A stretch of DNA of 64,000 bases from Tetracentron sinense (lineage: Eukaryota; Streptophyta; Magnoliopsida; Trochodendrales; Trochodendraceae), in NCBI GenBank assembly GCA_015143295.1, contig CM026556.1:19158547-19222546 (forward strand). The letters run 5' to 3'. Position numbers and translations under genes: made by a program. The notes beneath the pieces were generated by a model, which searched no databases, had not been told where the DNA came from, and was given only the letters and a program-made list of their open reading frames with translations. Position 1 is the first letter of the stretch. Every line of letters starts with the position of its first letter. Below, in pieces: positions 49,601 through 61,730 of this stretch.

Positions 49601-52600
49601 GAGAAAGTGGCTAGTCGTTTGGCAGGGTGGAAAGCTTCTTTCCTCTCTGAAGGGGGGAAATTAACCCTTATTAAGAGTACTATGAGTAGCCTTCCAACGT
49701 ACTTTATGTCTAATCTCACCATTCTAGCTCAAATTGCGGCCAAATTGGAGAGAATTCAGAGGGTCTTTTTGTGGAATGAGAAGATGGATAAATCCAAGTA
49801 TCATTTAGTTGCATGGGATCAAATTTGTTGTCCTAAACAAGCAGGAGGATTGAATCTAAAGCCATTGAGATTGGTGAACAAGGCGCTTCTAAGCAAATGG
49901 GTGTGGAGGTTTGGGGAGGATAGAGAGAGTCTATGGTGAGCAGTTGTAGTAGCCAGAGATGGAGAATATTCTAGGTGGCAGAAGGCGAGTCGGTGTTTTA
50001 TGTGTTTGGGGGAGGAAGAGATAGTGGATCACTTGCTCCTACATTGCTCTATGGCTCATGGTATTTGGGGGTGTTTCCTTTCAAAAGTAGGCTTGGTCGG
50101 GGCCTTCCCTTCTTCCTTTCAAGATATGTTATCTTGTTGGTCCTGGGCCGGTGTGGATGGTTCTAAGAAGGCAGTGTGGGGGTTGCTTCCGGGGTCGATA
50201 GCATGGGTCATTTGGAAAGAAAGGAATAAAAGAGCGTTCGAAGGTTCAACTTCCACTCCCTCTCGTATTGTGCTCGGCTTAGGCAACTAGTTTTGGATTG
50301 GAGTTCGGTAAGGCAATCGGCGGAGGTGGCGGAGGAGATGATAGGGGAAGCTTTGAGTACTTAGCGTGCTGAGGGAGAGTATTTTTAGAGTTTTAGAGAT
50401 ATTTTGCTTTCTTTTCTTTTTGTGCTTCGAGTTTATTAGCCTGTAATCTCCCAGTATTCGCTTTTGGGTTTTCCCCTTTTTTTAATATATATTTGATTAT
50501 TGATAAAAAAAAAATATATCATACATTTTGAAAATAATATTCATTTATAGATTGATAATCATTAAACATTTACTTATTTTGTACTTGACTGAAAAATTTG
50601 CTGTCTTTAACTTTATTTTGTACTTGACTGACAAATATGTTGTCTTTAACTTTTGAATGCACAATCTTCAATTGTAGATTTTTGATTTATTTAGTGATGT
50701 GTGCAATTATTTATGCTTTCATTTTTAATTTGTTCTCTTTACAATGTCTCATAGCAGTCTCCTCATAAAATTTAAAATGTAATAATTTTTATGTAAAAAT
50801 TAGAATATCCCCCATGTCCTCGAATTCCTTTTTTGGGGTTTGTGAATCCGAAACCGTGCATTCATGTCTGATTTTGACACCAGTGTCATGCCCCCGAAAC
50901 CTCCGCACAATATTAGTCATATTTGCACAGATCTCGAGGCATGAACCGTAAACATATTCCAAGGTATAATGGAAATTAAAACAATTAATAATCCATTAAA
51001 CAAATATCTATATCAAGCACATCTAAAGTCTCAATATAACGAGTTTACCCAAACTAAACCACCATTAGGTTTAACATAGGAGTTCTCTCTCTCTCTAAAA
51101 GAAATGAATAACACTATTCTTATCCCACTAGCTCAAAAATGAGAAGAACCCCTATCTCCTTTAGTCACTACCTGAAATGAATCATATCAACAAGGGTGAG
51201 CCCAAGCTCAACAAGAGAATACAACCATGGCATAATTGCATTAACAGAAACATATGATAAAGTTGACTAACAATTTATGCATGTCAATTAAGTAGTTCTT
51301 TACTTATTTTTCTTGCCAATAGGGATCATACTCAACTCACCCTACTAACCACGGGAATCCTTGGGATCTCACAAGCTCATCCTATCCCTTGGGGTCTCAC
51401 ATAGCTCACCCAAAAGATACTTATATTCTTTTCAATAGGGATCATACACAACTCACCCTACTAACCACGGGGTCCTCGGGATCTCACACAACTCACCATA
51501 TCCCTTGGAGTCTCAGACAACTCACCCAAAAGAGAATGAAATTCTTACACAACTCCACTCAATTCTGTGATCCTGGGTTTGTACTCTACACAACCCAATA
51601 TACTATTTGAGGGTCGTACACAACTCGTCCTAGGATCCATTCTTGAAGATCTTACACTACTCACTCCATGAATGACCCTTACACATGTTCAACAACATCA
51701 ATCATTAATATTTATGGTAATTAATTCATAACCTCCTTACTATAGCGTCCCATACCACCATAGTAACGAAGATCTAACCATACAATTTCAAGTCGTAAAA
51801 TAACATGTATTCATCATAAGCATATTAGATTTCATGATATTAAAACATAACTTGCAAGATAATGGTTCATAATTTAAATCTAAGGGGTTCAGCTATATTC
51901 CTACAACTGAAATCTTAGTTATAAATATCAAATATTTATAACCCTACAAAATCTCAAACTCTTTTTACTTTTGAGATAATGGGGTTCAGGGTTTCACAAA
52001 CCCTTAAGGGCTTGTAAAACCCTTTTTCTGCTAATGAGTTTTGTAAAGCCTTATACTAGCATAGATAGGCCAAGTAACTAACCAATTATTTAGTAACTAA
52101 TTAGTTAAGTTTGTTAGGGGTATCTTCAACCATCTAACAAATTAACCAATAAGATATGAAATTATAACTAGTATAGGCCAAGTTAATAACCAATTGGTTA
52201 GTAACTAATTAGTTAAGTTTGTTAGAGGTATCTTTCAACCATCTAACAAATTGACTAATGATATAAAGGAATCCTAACAAAACAATTTTCCCATCCACAC
52301 CCATCATATATACATTCAATTAATTTATTAATCAAACAATATACATGCAAAGGGGTATAAGAAAATCCTTAATGCCTCTTTAATGATATACGATTATAGA
52401 AACTCTTTTACCTAAAATCAATAAACTAATGGTGAATAAATTTTAAAGCTCCTTACACATGACCGTACAGCCTTGAGGGCTAACGAAAAATATAAACAAG
52501 CTCTAATCACAATTAAAGCATCTTGGAAAAATTAATTTTGGAAAACCCTTTTCCCGTTTCTATTTTTCGACTGAGTTTTACCCTCAAACCATTGATTTCG

Positions 52601-55600
52601 GAAAAATTGTCTTCATGAAAATTGCAGATTGTTTCGAGCTCTTCGAAACGACGTACTATCGGATCAAAATTGAACTTACAGTCACAAACTTATGACCCAT
52701 ATACCGAAACTGGGTGAATTTTCTCAATTAAACAAAAGTCCGAAAATCCACAATTTAAAGAAAGCAATAATCTCCAAGAATGCTTCTAAAATCATATAAA
52801 AATAAAGAACTCATTAATGGAATCAACCTAATCTAATGGAGTATTCACTTGCCTTTCTTCGTAGATTAAAACTAATTTGAGACAAAACAACCCCGAAGAG
52901 GTCCTATCTAATGGAATGATCTACACTCTTCAATAAACTCGAACCTCAAGCCTCGGATCTCGATCTCAAATCTCGAACTGATCTTCCAAAAGCTTCGGAG
53001 AAAGAAGTCACAAGCCCTAGCCGTCTCCCTCTCCCTCTCCCTCTACGTGATAGGCTTTGTAGTAAATGAGGCTAATTAGGTTTAACATTAGCTATTTATA
53101 CTAATCCCAATTTTTAGTGGTTTACTGAATTACTCTTACTAAAGGGTGTTTGGTTTCTAACATAGCTAACTTCGTTTAAACCCAACTAGCTTTGTCACAT
53201 TCTATCCCCATTTAGGTTAGGGAGTTGGGCCAAACGCCCACTAAGAATATTACCAACATGCCCTTAAAGAGGGAATTATGAATATACCCCTAGAGAATAA
53301 ATTAATTAAATTAGGGTCACTACACTATGTTTGTGACTGCAACTTAGCCTGTAATGGACCTTTTTCTTGTCTAGATTCTCAGTAATTCTTTTTTGAAAGG
53401 CAAGAAAATTTTATCCACAAGAAAAAGAGTGAATGTATTGAATGTTGACTATAATTAAATCAGCCCCCAAAATAGAACACCTAAAATAAAAATACACTGT
53501 AGAGAAACAAAAGCACTGTATCTGCTTTTGTCTAAACAAATGTATGTGCTTCCTACCAGGAAACTCTTTCAGTGGAGAATACCAAGACACAAGTAATTCC
53601 TTAATGAGAACAAAGACTTTCTTCTGACAAGTTGTCATAAAAAACTCGTTATTTTCTCCTTCCAAATCGACGAACATGAGGCTTCAAAAACCATATGCCA
53701 AATGATGAGCAATCTACCCTCTAATGCATCCGAATACCATCCCCAAATGCGATCATAGAGGTTTAAGGGGAAACCTAGTGCATGGCAATTAAGAGGTAAA
53801 GACTTCTGATCAGATTTTTCTTGTGTAATTGTAGATCATTACCGACTTCCCATCTTTCTTACAAAGATAATATTTATTAGTGAATCTCCAGCCGCTACTC
53901 ATTCGATGGCCTATGGTAAGATTTTTATCTAACACTGCATCGAGAGAAAAATAAAGAAACCTATTACATGAGTTAGGTTTCAGAAGAGGGAATTGGAGAA
54001 ACATTAATGAGAGAGAAATAGAGAATAACGTGAATATTTTCTTTGCCCCTTAAATTAGATTTTCAAAAGATGAAATGACAAGTATTCCCTTGGGATGGAG
54101 AAATAAATAAATAAATATGGTATAGCAGCAACCTCTACACTCTACATCAATATAATACGTCAACACTCCCTCTCAAGTTGGAGGGTATATAACTCTTGCT
54201 TAGCTTGGGACATATGTCTGAAGGTGGTTGCGCCCAAGTGCCTAAAAAAATATTTGGTAACTGATCTACTAACTTCACAAAATGGCATATCAATTTCCCT
54301 TCTCTGGGCTTGTTCCCTGATAAAATGAGTCTACTTAAATATGATTCGTACAGTCATGAAATAGAGGATAACATCATCATGTATGCCGAAACTTGATGAT
54401 CACAATACATCGTCGCTGGTTCATCAACACTGAATCCTATCTCCCACATGAGTGACTTCAACCCCATGAGTTCACATGTGGTATGGGCTGTGGCTCTATA
54501 ATCTTTCCCTGCACTAGATTTTTCAACAAAATTTTACTTTTTTACTTTTTCATATCACCAAATTACTTCGAACAAAGGTGCAATACCTAGTAGTAGGCCC
54601 CCTATCAGATGGTGAACTCACCCAATCAGCATTTGAATAGCTTTCAGTTTGGAAGTGACCATATCTTCTGTATGTAATCCCTTTCCTAGGAGCAGCCTTT
54701 AGATAATTCAAAACATGAAAGACAACTTCAAGATGTGATGCTCTTGGTGAATGCATGAATTTACCTCACGACAATAACGACCAAAGTTATAGCAGGTTAT
54801 GTTATCGTTAGATAAGATAAGCCTGCCAACAAGTCGCCTATTGGTGCTAGGTCCCATTGTCGATCTTCACTTTCCTTGCATTGATTTTCACCCAAGAGTT
54901 TAAATCACCTGAAAGGTGGAGAAAGATATAAATAAAAAAACAAGAGAAACCCAATAAACCAAAGTGTTTCTGCAAACTGTCGAAGTTTTGAAAATTCATT
55001 GAAACTTCGACATATTTTTATAAAAATAAATAAATCAAATTCTCGCAATTTTTTTGTGAATTATATGATATTTTACGAAGCAATATGAATTTTCGACGAT
55101 CTATTGTAGATAACTTCATTGACTTGTGAATCGACGATAATTTAGCCAAATTATCGATAATTCACATGAATTTTCAAACACTAACAAGACTAACAGGAGA
55201 GTAAAACTCTCATATAATTCATATATACCAAAGAAGCCATTGTCTCAGTATAACCTATCCCATAGTTTGAGCAGGTCCCTTTGGTGAAAACTTTGACCTT
55301 GTGTCTCCGGGAAACAGTTCAGCTTGCTATTGATCATAGACCCACTTTAGCAATCTTATTTTCATAAGAGTATCACCCCACCCATCAATTTTGCATGCAT
55401 TGTCAAAATCAGTATGCTGAAAGACAATTATGTTCTTATATGGTACTATAATGTACGGCATGTGAATATTGCTGTGTCGAGATTCGAGAATGGTTTGATA
55501 GTTGAAGGTCACCCTGATATTTTTTTTATTTTATGCTTTTAATAAATATCTTAATATGTCTACCAAATTTCGGTTTACACCCAAAGATTTATTTGTAGAC

Positions 55601-56277
55601 AGTGCTTTTTACGGAATTCTTTTACACAGTTAGGTGACTTTGGCCTTGCCAAATGGAAGACAAGTGATGATGCCATGCATACAAGGGTACTTGGCACATT
55701 AGGGTATAAGACCCTTTCTTTCTAATCTTTGTACTTCATGGGATTACATTCACAGTGTTTAGAATTACTGTTTACTTCTGTGGCTTCTAATTTAACGAAT
55801 AACAAGTAGGCCTCTATCTTTGTGTAGATACCTTGCACCAGAGTATGCAGAAAATGGTATTGTCACAGTACAAACAGATGTTTATGCATTTGGCATTGTT
55901 CTGTTACAATTGATATCAGGACACAAGGTGGTTGATTTGAAAAGAGAAGTGCAACAACAATCTCTGCGACAGTGGGTATGTTTGTCCCATGGCGTTGTAG
56001 TAATTATTAATTGTGAATATTTTCATTCTCTCAGTTGGTGTGAAAGATATTGAAGGTTAGTCATCTGTATTCTATTCAATAATTTCACTCTAACACATTG
56101 AGATTTTATTCCCTGTTATAATTTTAGGCATCTCCACTGATTGAGAGGCTTGCCTTACATGAACTCATTGATCCTCGTATTGGAGAATCTTATGACACAT
56201 ATGAATTGTATCATATGGCCAGAACAGCATACTTATGTGTGCGGAGAAGGCCGGAAATGCGCCCATCAATGGGAGAG
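31648..56277 (+). CDS. Receptor-like cytoplasmic kinase with N-terminal USP-like domain
   Basis: Host gene. Coding exons inferred from homology and GT-AG sites with matching phase: 31648-31822, 37515-37651, 38768-38865, 41928-42283, 45809-46261, 46406-46566, 55630-55703, 55828-55975, 56128-56277 (about 584 codons). The N-terminal universal-stress/adenine-nucleotide-hydrolase-like domain has [29 protein letters not shown] and [16 protein letters not shown] Ser-rich linker follows. The Ser/Thr kinase has a Gly loop ([11 protein letters not shown], about residue 328), Lys in VIAAKV, catalytic loop HRDLRPSN (Arg replaces the usual Lys), GDFGLAK and YLAPEYA, ending at [12 protein letters not shown]. 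There is no signal peptide or transmembrane segment, so it is probably cytoplasmic. The last exon is unresolved: reading on past 56277 meets a stop at 56290. The long introns carry transposons. Confidence 0.88.
34935..34946 (-). other. Primer-binding site of the intron-1 gypsy element
   Basis: The minus strand reads TGGTATTAGAGC, one change from the initiator tRNA-Met site, 4 bp from the LTR end. Confidence 0.75.
34951..36805 (-). mobile_element. LTR (1.86 kb) of the intron-1 gypsy element
   Basis: On plus it runs from TGTCATACCC to GGTCATTACA, an LTR in minus orientation with TG...CA ends. It contains a long CTTT/CCTTT polypyrimidine run at 36240-36375. Confidence 0.8.
36240..36375. repeat. 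Polypyrimidine microsatellite in LTR
   Basis: Runs of TTTCC and TTTCTTC. The overlapping Lys/Arg/Glu-rich or Phe/Ser-rich frames are artefacts. Confidence 0.9.
37652..38767 (+). other. Kinase intron 2
   Basis: No gene inside. A segment at about 38216-38290 with GATATCGTGGGATA words resembles one at about 42978-43020 in intron 4 and may be an old MITE. Confidence 0.6.
39912..41005 (-). mobile_element. Possible solo LTR in intron 3 (fossil)
   Basis: On plus it runs from TGTCACACTTGG to GACATTACA, resembling Tekay LTR ends in reverse. A leader-like AAACCCTAAGC block lies on minus at about 40815. No target duplication was seen. Confidence 0.3.
41265..41715. mobile_element. hAT-like MITE, about 451 bp
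   Basis: Flanked by CTCATGAT at 41257-41264 and 41716-41723, an exact 8-bp duplication as in hAT elements. The ends read CATAGTATTAAAAC and TTGACTCACTG, with weak terminal inversion (CA...TG). The interior is full of ACTCGGC and GAGTCGACTCG-like words. It has no coding capacity. Confidence 0.6.
42284..45808 (+). other. Kinase intron 4 (3.5 kb)
   Basis: Donor CAG|GTCAGT, acceptor TTACAG|GTAGAT. I recognise no transposon gene or RNA gene in it. It is AT-rich with scattered ATATCG and AATATTT words at about 42980-43950. Confidence 0.5.
48100..48320 (-). mobile_element. Ty1/copia RNase H fragment (fossil)
   Basis: The minus strand contains blocks resembling AEYI and [13 protein letters not shown] of copia RNase H in broken frames. 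No LTR was found nearby. Confidence 0.5.
48470..50514 (+). mobile_element. 5'-truncated L1-type LINE
   Basis: Reverse transcriptase blocks in plus: [80 protein letters not shown], then FADDTLIFC in another frame. A zf-RVT region ([31 protein letters not shown]) follows and an A tract at 50505-50514 ends it. The endonuclease is missing. Lesions include a stop at 49057-49059 (TGA after NHVS, where Trp is usual), a frameshift at about 49320 and a stop at about 49937. It is dead on arrival. Target duplications were not found. Confidence 0.9.
50884..53324 (-). mobile_element. LTR, 2.44 kb, gypsy type, probably solo (fossil)
   Basis: On plus it runs from TGTCATGCCCCCGAAACC to AGGGTCACTACA, TG...CA ends in reverse orientation. 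No primer site or coding region adjoins it. It contains two imperfect copies of a block of about 115 bp (CAACTCACCCTACTAACCAC, 51330-51530) and two of a block of about 105 bp (TAGTAACTAATTAGTTAAG, 52060-52260). Flanking 5-mers do not match, so one end may be eroded. Confidence 0.6.
53820..54780 (-). mobile_element. Ty1/copia 3' fragment: RNase H, polypurine tract, LTR start (fossil)
   Basis: On minus: [20 protein letters not shown] and [20 protein letters not shown], then an [20 protein letters not shown]-like block, typical of copia RNase H. The polypurine stretch GAGAGGGAGTGTTGA at about 54163-54178 and the LTR start TGTTGACG follow. Several breaks are present and the left LTR end is not defined. 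Confidence 0.65.
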
Positions 56278-57284
56278 GTAATTGGAGCTTGATGCTTTGA
56301 GTTTCTAAATCTTATTATTTAGTTGAGAATAATTGGTATAATAATTTCTTACGGCTGATTAATTATATTTTTCATTATTTCTTTGTTTGTAGGAGTTCAA
56401 CTATTTCTAGAGTATCACAACAGTGTTCTTATCCTTTTCAATAATTATTTTAATGTAGTTGGAAATACAGTTTTTACTTTGACGTCTTTATTTCTTCTGA
56501 TTAATTGAGGGCTCCAATGTACATTTCTTGGGCACTCGAATAAAAAAAAAAATTCAAATGTTTCGCAAATATAACTGAGCAAGGTAAAAGGGCTCTCATT
56601 CACAAGTCACCAGTCCTTATCAATTTGCAGTTCTTCTCAATGGGGGTGCTTCTAAATCCTAGGTTAGGAACATAATTTTGGAGAACTCGGACTAAATGAA
56701 TTAATGACCCTTATGCTATTTTCTAAGCATAAAAATGAAAAGAAAGATTTTACTCATATGCATGAGAAATATAAATCCATATGTAATGTAACCTCTGTAA
56801 TACTAACAACTAACAAAAAACTCCATTTTTTCAAAAATTCACGAATTATTCATGCATTTTTGCTTTGCCAATTTATTCTCCGAATAATGTGCGAATTATT
56901 GGATTCCCGAATTATTCCCAAATTTTCTGAATTATTCGCAAATTTTCCAAATTATTTCTGAATTTTCCGAATTATATTCTCAAACTTGGCAAAAAAGTAC
57001 TTATTTTGTATTTTTTTTAATCAAATTTTTCGGTATATTTTTATATTTATTAATTTATTTTTATTTGTTCCGATTTTTTCCGAACTTGACCTCTGCCGAA
57101 TTATTCCCGAACCCCGACTTTTTCACTATGAGTGTAACTTAAAATAATAGGATGAAGAAAAGAGGGGAAAGAAGACCAGAATGAAAGGTGGAAGAGGAGT
57201 TAGCTATCAATACGCGTCCGTCCCTTCTCCTATATTTTATCAGCTCATAAAAGAACATTGTGGCTGAAAAATCCTTGTTCAATG
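56278..57284. other. Downstream of the kinase gene, no gene seen
   Basis: AT-rich. Repeated GAATTATTC and ATTTTCC words lie at about 56835-56975. The last kinase exon or 3' UTR may lie at the start of this region. Confidence 0.4.
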
Positions 57285-58315
57285 ATTCCTCAAACCTAGA
57301 GGGGGGTGAATAGGTCTATCTAACAATTTCTATCAATTTTAAATTATCAATTAAACTAAGCAGAAATAAATAAACAATAACACCAAAAGGAACACAAAGA
57401 TTTTTTACGTGGAAACCCTCACGGGAAAAACCGCAGGTCCTAGTCCAGTTTTGAATCCACTATAATCAAAATTAACCTACAAAGACAAGACTCAGAAAAT
57501 TTTACCCAATAGGACACAACCCAACACGGTATCTCCACGACAACAGTCTCTTTGTCTTGATAACCACAAATTGCAATCCGATCTCCACACCAAGGTGGCG
57601 TCAACTTCTTACAGTTTCTTCGTCCACAATCCTCTACGGACCAATCTCCTTCAATGAAGGCTTTGGCTCCACGCCAACCAAACACTCTCTCGAGTGTCAA
57701 GGGGTTTTGAATAAGTTTGAAGTAACAAACTCTAGAGGGATCTCATACTATGGGATCAACCAATGCAAGTGTAAGATCAACAATATTGAAGTTTGCAATT
57801 CTAGAGAAAGAACTATAGAGGAGGAACAATGGGGATCATTCAAGCATGAATGAGAAACCCTAGATAAGCTTTGGGAGCCTCAACTCTGTTCTCTAAAACC
57901 CTAAATCGTATTAGGGAACAATGGGTTTTATAGGCTAGGAAAGAAGGGATTTTAGTTGAACTAAATCACTTCAAAATACGCAAACCGTTCAATCGGTTTT
58001 CTCAGTCGGACGACCGGTTTGTCAAAGTGATCTACGGGTTTTGGAACAGTTAAGAAAATTCTGACAACGGTCGACTGGTTTGGAAATCCAGTCGACCGGT
58101 TAAGCAAATTTGGTTACTGGAATTTGTTTTGATTAAAAAACTCCAACGGTCGACCGGTTAAGCAAGTTTGGAAATATGGTTGACTGGTTTGCTAAAACAA
58201 GTCTAAAACTTCTATTAGAATTTCCAATGCCATCTTAGACTTATAACTAGTCACTTAGGGTCTTTAGAGGTTTCTAAGACAATTCTACCTAAATATAAAA
58301 GGTATTGAAGTGAAA
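57285..58315 (-). mobile_element. Copia-like LTR remnant with GGTCGACCGGTT words (fossil)
   Basis: The CCTAGAGGGGGGTGAATAGG block at 57295 and TTACGTGGAAACCCTCACGG are typical of plant copia-type LTR regions. On the right are GTCGACTGGTT/GTCGACCGGTT words (57975-58190). It is cut at 58315 by the Tat element. Its continuation would lie beyond the window. Confidence 0.45.
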
Positions 58316-58987
58316 ATTCTCGGAGATGCCACTCGTCAGCAGCTGCTACAATCTCTGATTTACTGGTAGAAGAATTTTGAACCCTGACCTGCGCTCCGAT
58401 GCCAAAGTAAGTATGTAGAGAAGATGATGAACAGTAAGAGCAATAAGAGTGAGAGATAAGAAATTTCTTGGTCCTGAATCATTGAGGCTCTGGGGGTATT
58501 TATAGGTTTATCTCTGGATGCCTATGGATGGTAATAGATGCCCATGCCACTTGCTTTATGATCATTACCAAATGTGTCAGACATATTCGGAGCCTTACGT
58601 GCCACACGTGTGAGCCTACTATCTCTAAGGTCGGTCTGGGTCGAAACTCGGCTGAGATGACTAACAATAAATGCAAAGACAGTGCTTTTCACCTTCTGCC
58701 AGAGACAAATGATCGCCTCCTAAGGATGAGGTCCTGATAGTCGGTCTCGTTGTTGACTAAAGCACGGGTCCGTTGTTGCACAGAGGACGAGATCGTTGTC
58801 TTGATGACTATGAATCCGTTGTTTAGAGGACAACGTTCTTGTTGTGCAGAACACAACGGGTCTGTTGTCATGCGCACAACGAGTACGTACTCAAAAATGC
58901 ATACAAGCTCGTATCCTCCGGTTATAATACCAGAGACGCTCTCGTTATCACAACGCTCACATATTTTAATGAATTGTATCCTTTACA
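58316..58987 (-). mobile_element. Left LTR of the Tat element, about 672 bp
   Basis: On plus it runs from TGAAGTGAAAATTCTCGG to ATCCTTTACA. The next bases (ATTAACCCCTTTATG) read on minus as a short polypurine tract. A minus-strand TATA box (TATAAATACC) lies at about 58496-58506. It aligns with 63503-64000 with modest divergence. Confidence 0.7.
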
Positions 58988-59421
58988 ATTAACCCCTTTA
59001 TGATGCTTTGAACGTAGTTCAAAGTGTTATAAACCTCTCAGCAAACCAGAAGAAGAATACCTCCATCCGCAGACACTGATACGTTGCTTGCACTCCATGC
59101 GAAGTTGCATCGCCGTGCCAGCTATAGCACGTTCACAAAACTATCACGCCTCATTAATATATGGCAGGCTATCATCATTGCTTTTTTGGAACTCGAGACG
59201 CTTCATTCTCTCCGACGGTTACTCTGTTTGTCTAAAAAGACAATCATGCCCTTGTTGTCACTAACGTGTACGCCCGAGATGAAGGCTAACTCCGTCCTAA
59301 AAGAAGATTAGTCTAACACGCTATTTTTTGAAAATATGGAAATGACCATCTTACCCCCAAGTTTGATCACGTGTACGGCAATGATAGAGGCTTTTCTCGT
59401 CTTTGGAATTCTTGAACTGTC

Positions 59422-59429
59422 TATAAATA
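59422..59429 (+). promoter_or_regulatory. TATA box TATAAATA for the antisense frame
   Basis: It lies about 300 bp upstream of ATG 59726, on the strand opposite to the element's LTR transcription, followed by a CT-rich leader. It suggests a separate promoter inside the element. Confidence 0.5.
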
Positions 59430-59725
59430 GATGATGCACAGAACTTCTTCTTTACTTGATCCCTTGCACTGATTATCCTGTCGGAATTTTCCCTCGCTGA
59501 CGATTTGCAGCCCCTCGCTTTCTCATTTTCTCAGCACAGCACCCTGTTCGGTAAGACTCTCTTTCTGCTATCTCTCTCTGATTTTTGCTTTTTGCTTTTG
59601 ACTAGTTCACTGTTGCCCTTCGTCCTTATCTTCTGCATTTCTGCTCTCTACTTCTCTGGTTTTCTTTCTCTCCGGCTCTCCTTTGCATTTTCAGGATTTC
59701 TCCCATCTGTCTTAGTCTTTTCAAC

Positions 59726-61730
59726 ATGTCCGCCGAAATAGTTAGAGTTGATAGTGCTGACGGAGTCATTTGCTCAGGTAGCGCTCCCCATGGTGTCGTT
59801 GCCTCCGTTCCTAAACCAAAATCCAAACCAGCGTATAGGTATGCCCTTGATCATTATAGAGCCCAGTACCAAATTCCTCCTCACGGCCATCTGCATTTCA
59901 AGCAGGAGGACGTGCACGCCGACCATCGCTCTTCCTGCACCGTTGTCTACCTCGCTCAGTTCAAGGCTAGACTACGGTTACCCCTGGAACCTGTTGTGGA
60001 TTCCGTCCTCGTTGTCCTCCAGGTAGCTCCTGGTCAGATGTACCTAAAATTTTACAAGTACATGTCTCTGATGGCCAAGTTCAACAGAGACAGATATAAC
60101 AGAGGCTAGTACGTCTTTCACTTTCGCCATACTATTAAGTGCCAAGGGACCGCCGAGGACGGAGATAACACTTGCTTTACTTGGTTTACTTGGAGTCAAC
60201 GGCCCAAGATTCCTGACATCGTCACACATCTCCCTGATTTAGAAAGACATTGGAAGGAAATGCCCTTCGTTGTCTCAGGTGCCTGGAGGGCTGAGATTGC
60301 TCATCCTGTCCCCAACACTGCACCGAGCACCACGAGCCCCAAGATCCATCCGTCCTCCCCATCCTTCCGCGACGGAAAAGAAAGCTGAGAAGAGGGAAAG
60401 GGAAGTAGCCATGAAAACACTGAGGGTCAAAAGGGCACGACGAGAAGCAGAGTATGATCAAAGACTCCAAGAACGAGAAGTGGCCGCTACGACCTCAACT
60501 CTAATTGAACTGGAGACCGAAGAACCAGCTGCACAAGCTGAACCACTGACTGAAAATCAACCTCTAGCCATTACGACGATCCCCACCGCCACTGCCACTG
60601 ATACTCCTTTTCGTACTCCCACTCCTGACATCGCTGCTGCTACTAATGCTACTCATATTGCTTCGTCCTCTGCTACACCACGGGAGGAGGCCACAACGGA
60701 AGCTGCTGAGTGGAATCCCGTCTTCGCACGCGGATATCCTTGCTCAACTGTTGCTCACACAGCGATGGATCACGACTACGTAGCCACGTCTATGTGCTTA
60801 GCGATGAGGCTCCCTGTAGACATCGCTGACACAAAAGCATGCACTGATGGGGAAATTCGGCACTGCAAACCGAGCTGTTACAACAGTAAGATTCACCTTT
60901 ACTTCGCATGCCCTTGTCTCCAATTTTATGCCTCTTACACTGATAATGCCTTCTTTTTCCGTAACTGGGCAACATGCTCGTGGGGATGCACGAGGATTAC
61001 AACGACCTCAGGTGCACATCCGATGGTCTGACGGAACAAGTTACAGACCTGGAAAGGAGGAGGGCAGAAGACACAAAGGAACTGAACCTTGAATTGGCGA
61101 AGGTTCGGGCTGACCTGCAGAACGCTAAAGGCAAACTCGCCTCAGCTATAACACAACGAGAGGTAGCACAGGAAGAGGCTCGCAAAGCAACAGAAGAAGC
61201 GAAGGAGGCAAGAGAACAGGCCGAACGGGTTGTCTTCTAGATCAGTGAGCTAGATGAATTTTTGAACACTCTACGCAGACGGCTCGAAGCATCTGATGCC
61301 GAGAAAGAAACCTTGGCGAAGCAACTCGAAGAGGCCAAAGCTGAAAAAGAAGCTCTGACAGAAAATCTCCGCATTCACTTTCAAAAGGAGATGGATCGGT
61401 TGCTGGATGAAGATCGGGCCGAGACTAAAGAGATATTAATGAGGCAACTCCGAGAACAAGGAAGATTGGTCGAGTCTTCTCAATACTCGAAAGATGAAAC
61501 TATCTGCTCTGAGACTGCTGGTCAAGAAGCTGCCCAGGACGATGATGAAGACAACGAGGTCGAGCGAGCTGAAAGGCCTCCTCTACCCGCTGAGCCAGCT
61601 CCCGGTGCACCTGCTCCTCCTGTTGATTCTCTCGTTGAGCCTCCTGCTGCTGAAATTGTCTCTGTTGACGATGATGAAGATGTCATCACTCATCACTCCT
61701 CTTGTTGCTGCTCCTGGACCAAACGCTGAC
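59726..61730 (+). pseudogene. Transposase_28-like antisense frame of the Tat element (fossil)
   Basis: Plus-strand frames encode a protein with YLAQFKARLRLPLEPVVDSV and VLQVAPGQMYLKFYKYMSLM, matching the pattern of the plant Transposase_28 (putative gypsy-type transposon) family. A Trp/Phe-rich block and a Pro/Thr/Ala-rich linker follow (60480-60720), then a long Lys/Glu/Ala coiled coil (about 61030-61480) and an acidic Pro-rich tail. It is broken in a few places. Antisense extra frames are known in Tat-lineage elements and their function is unknown. Confidence 0.55.

Larger units (their letters stand above)
46567..55629 (+). other. Kinase intron 6 (9.1 kb), transposon-loaded
   Basis: The largest intron, splitting the catalytic loop exon (HRDLRPSN) from the DFG exon. 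It contains copia fragments (about 48100-48320 and 53820-54780), an L1 (about 48470-50514) and an LTR (50884-53324). A short hairpin (TGTCGAAGTTTT with AAACTTCGACA) lies at about 54978-55012. The 46620-48090 stretch shows no gene. Confidence 0.75.

Noticed and set aside
53411-53677. Minus-strand frame of 88 codons as a gene
   Set aside because: No recognised motif, and it lies between an LTR and a copia fragment in an intron.
59505-59741. Hydrophobic small membrane protein upstream of the antisense frame
   Set aside because: CT-rich leader sequence gives Leu/Phe/Ser-rich frames by composition, with no family resemblance.
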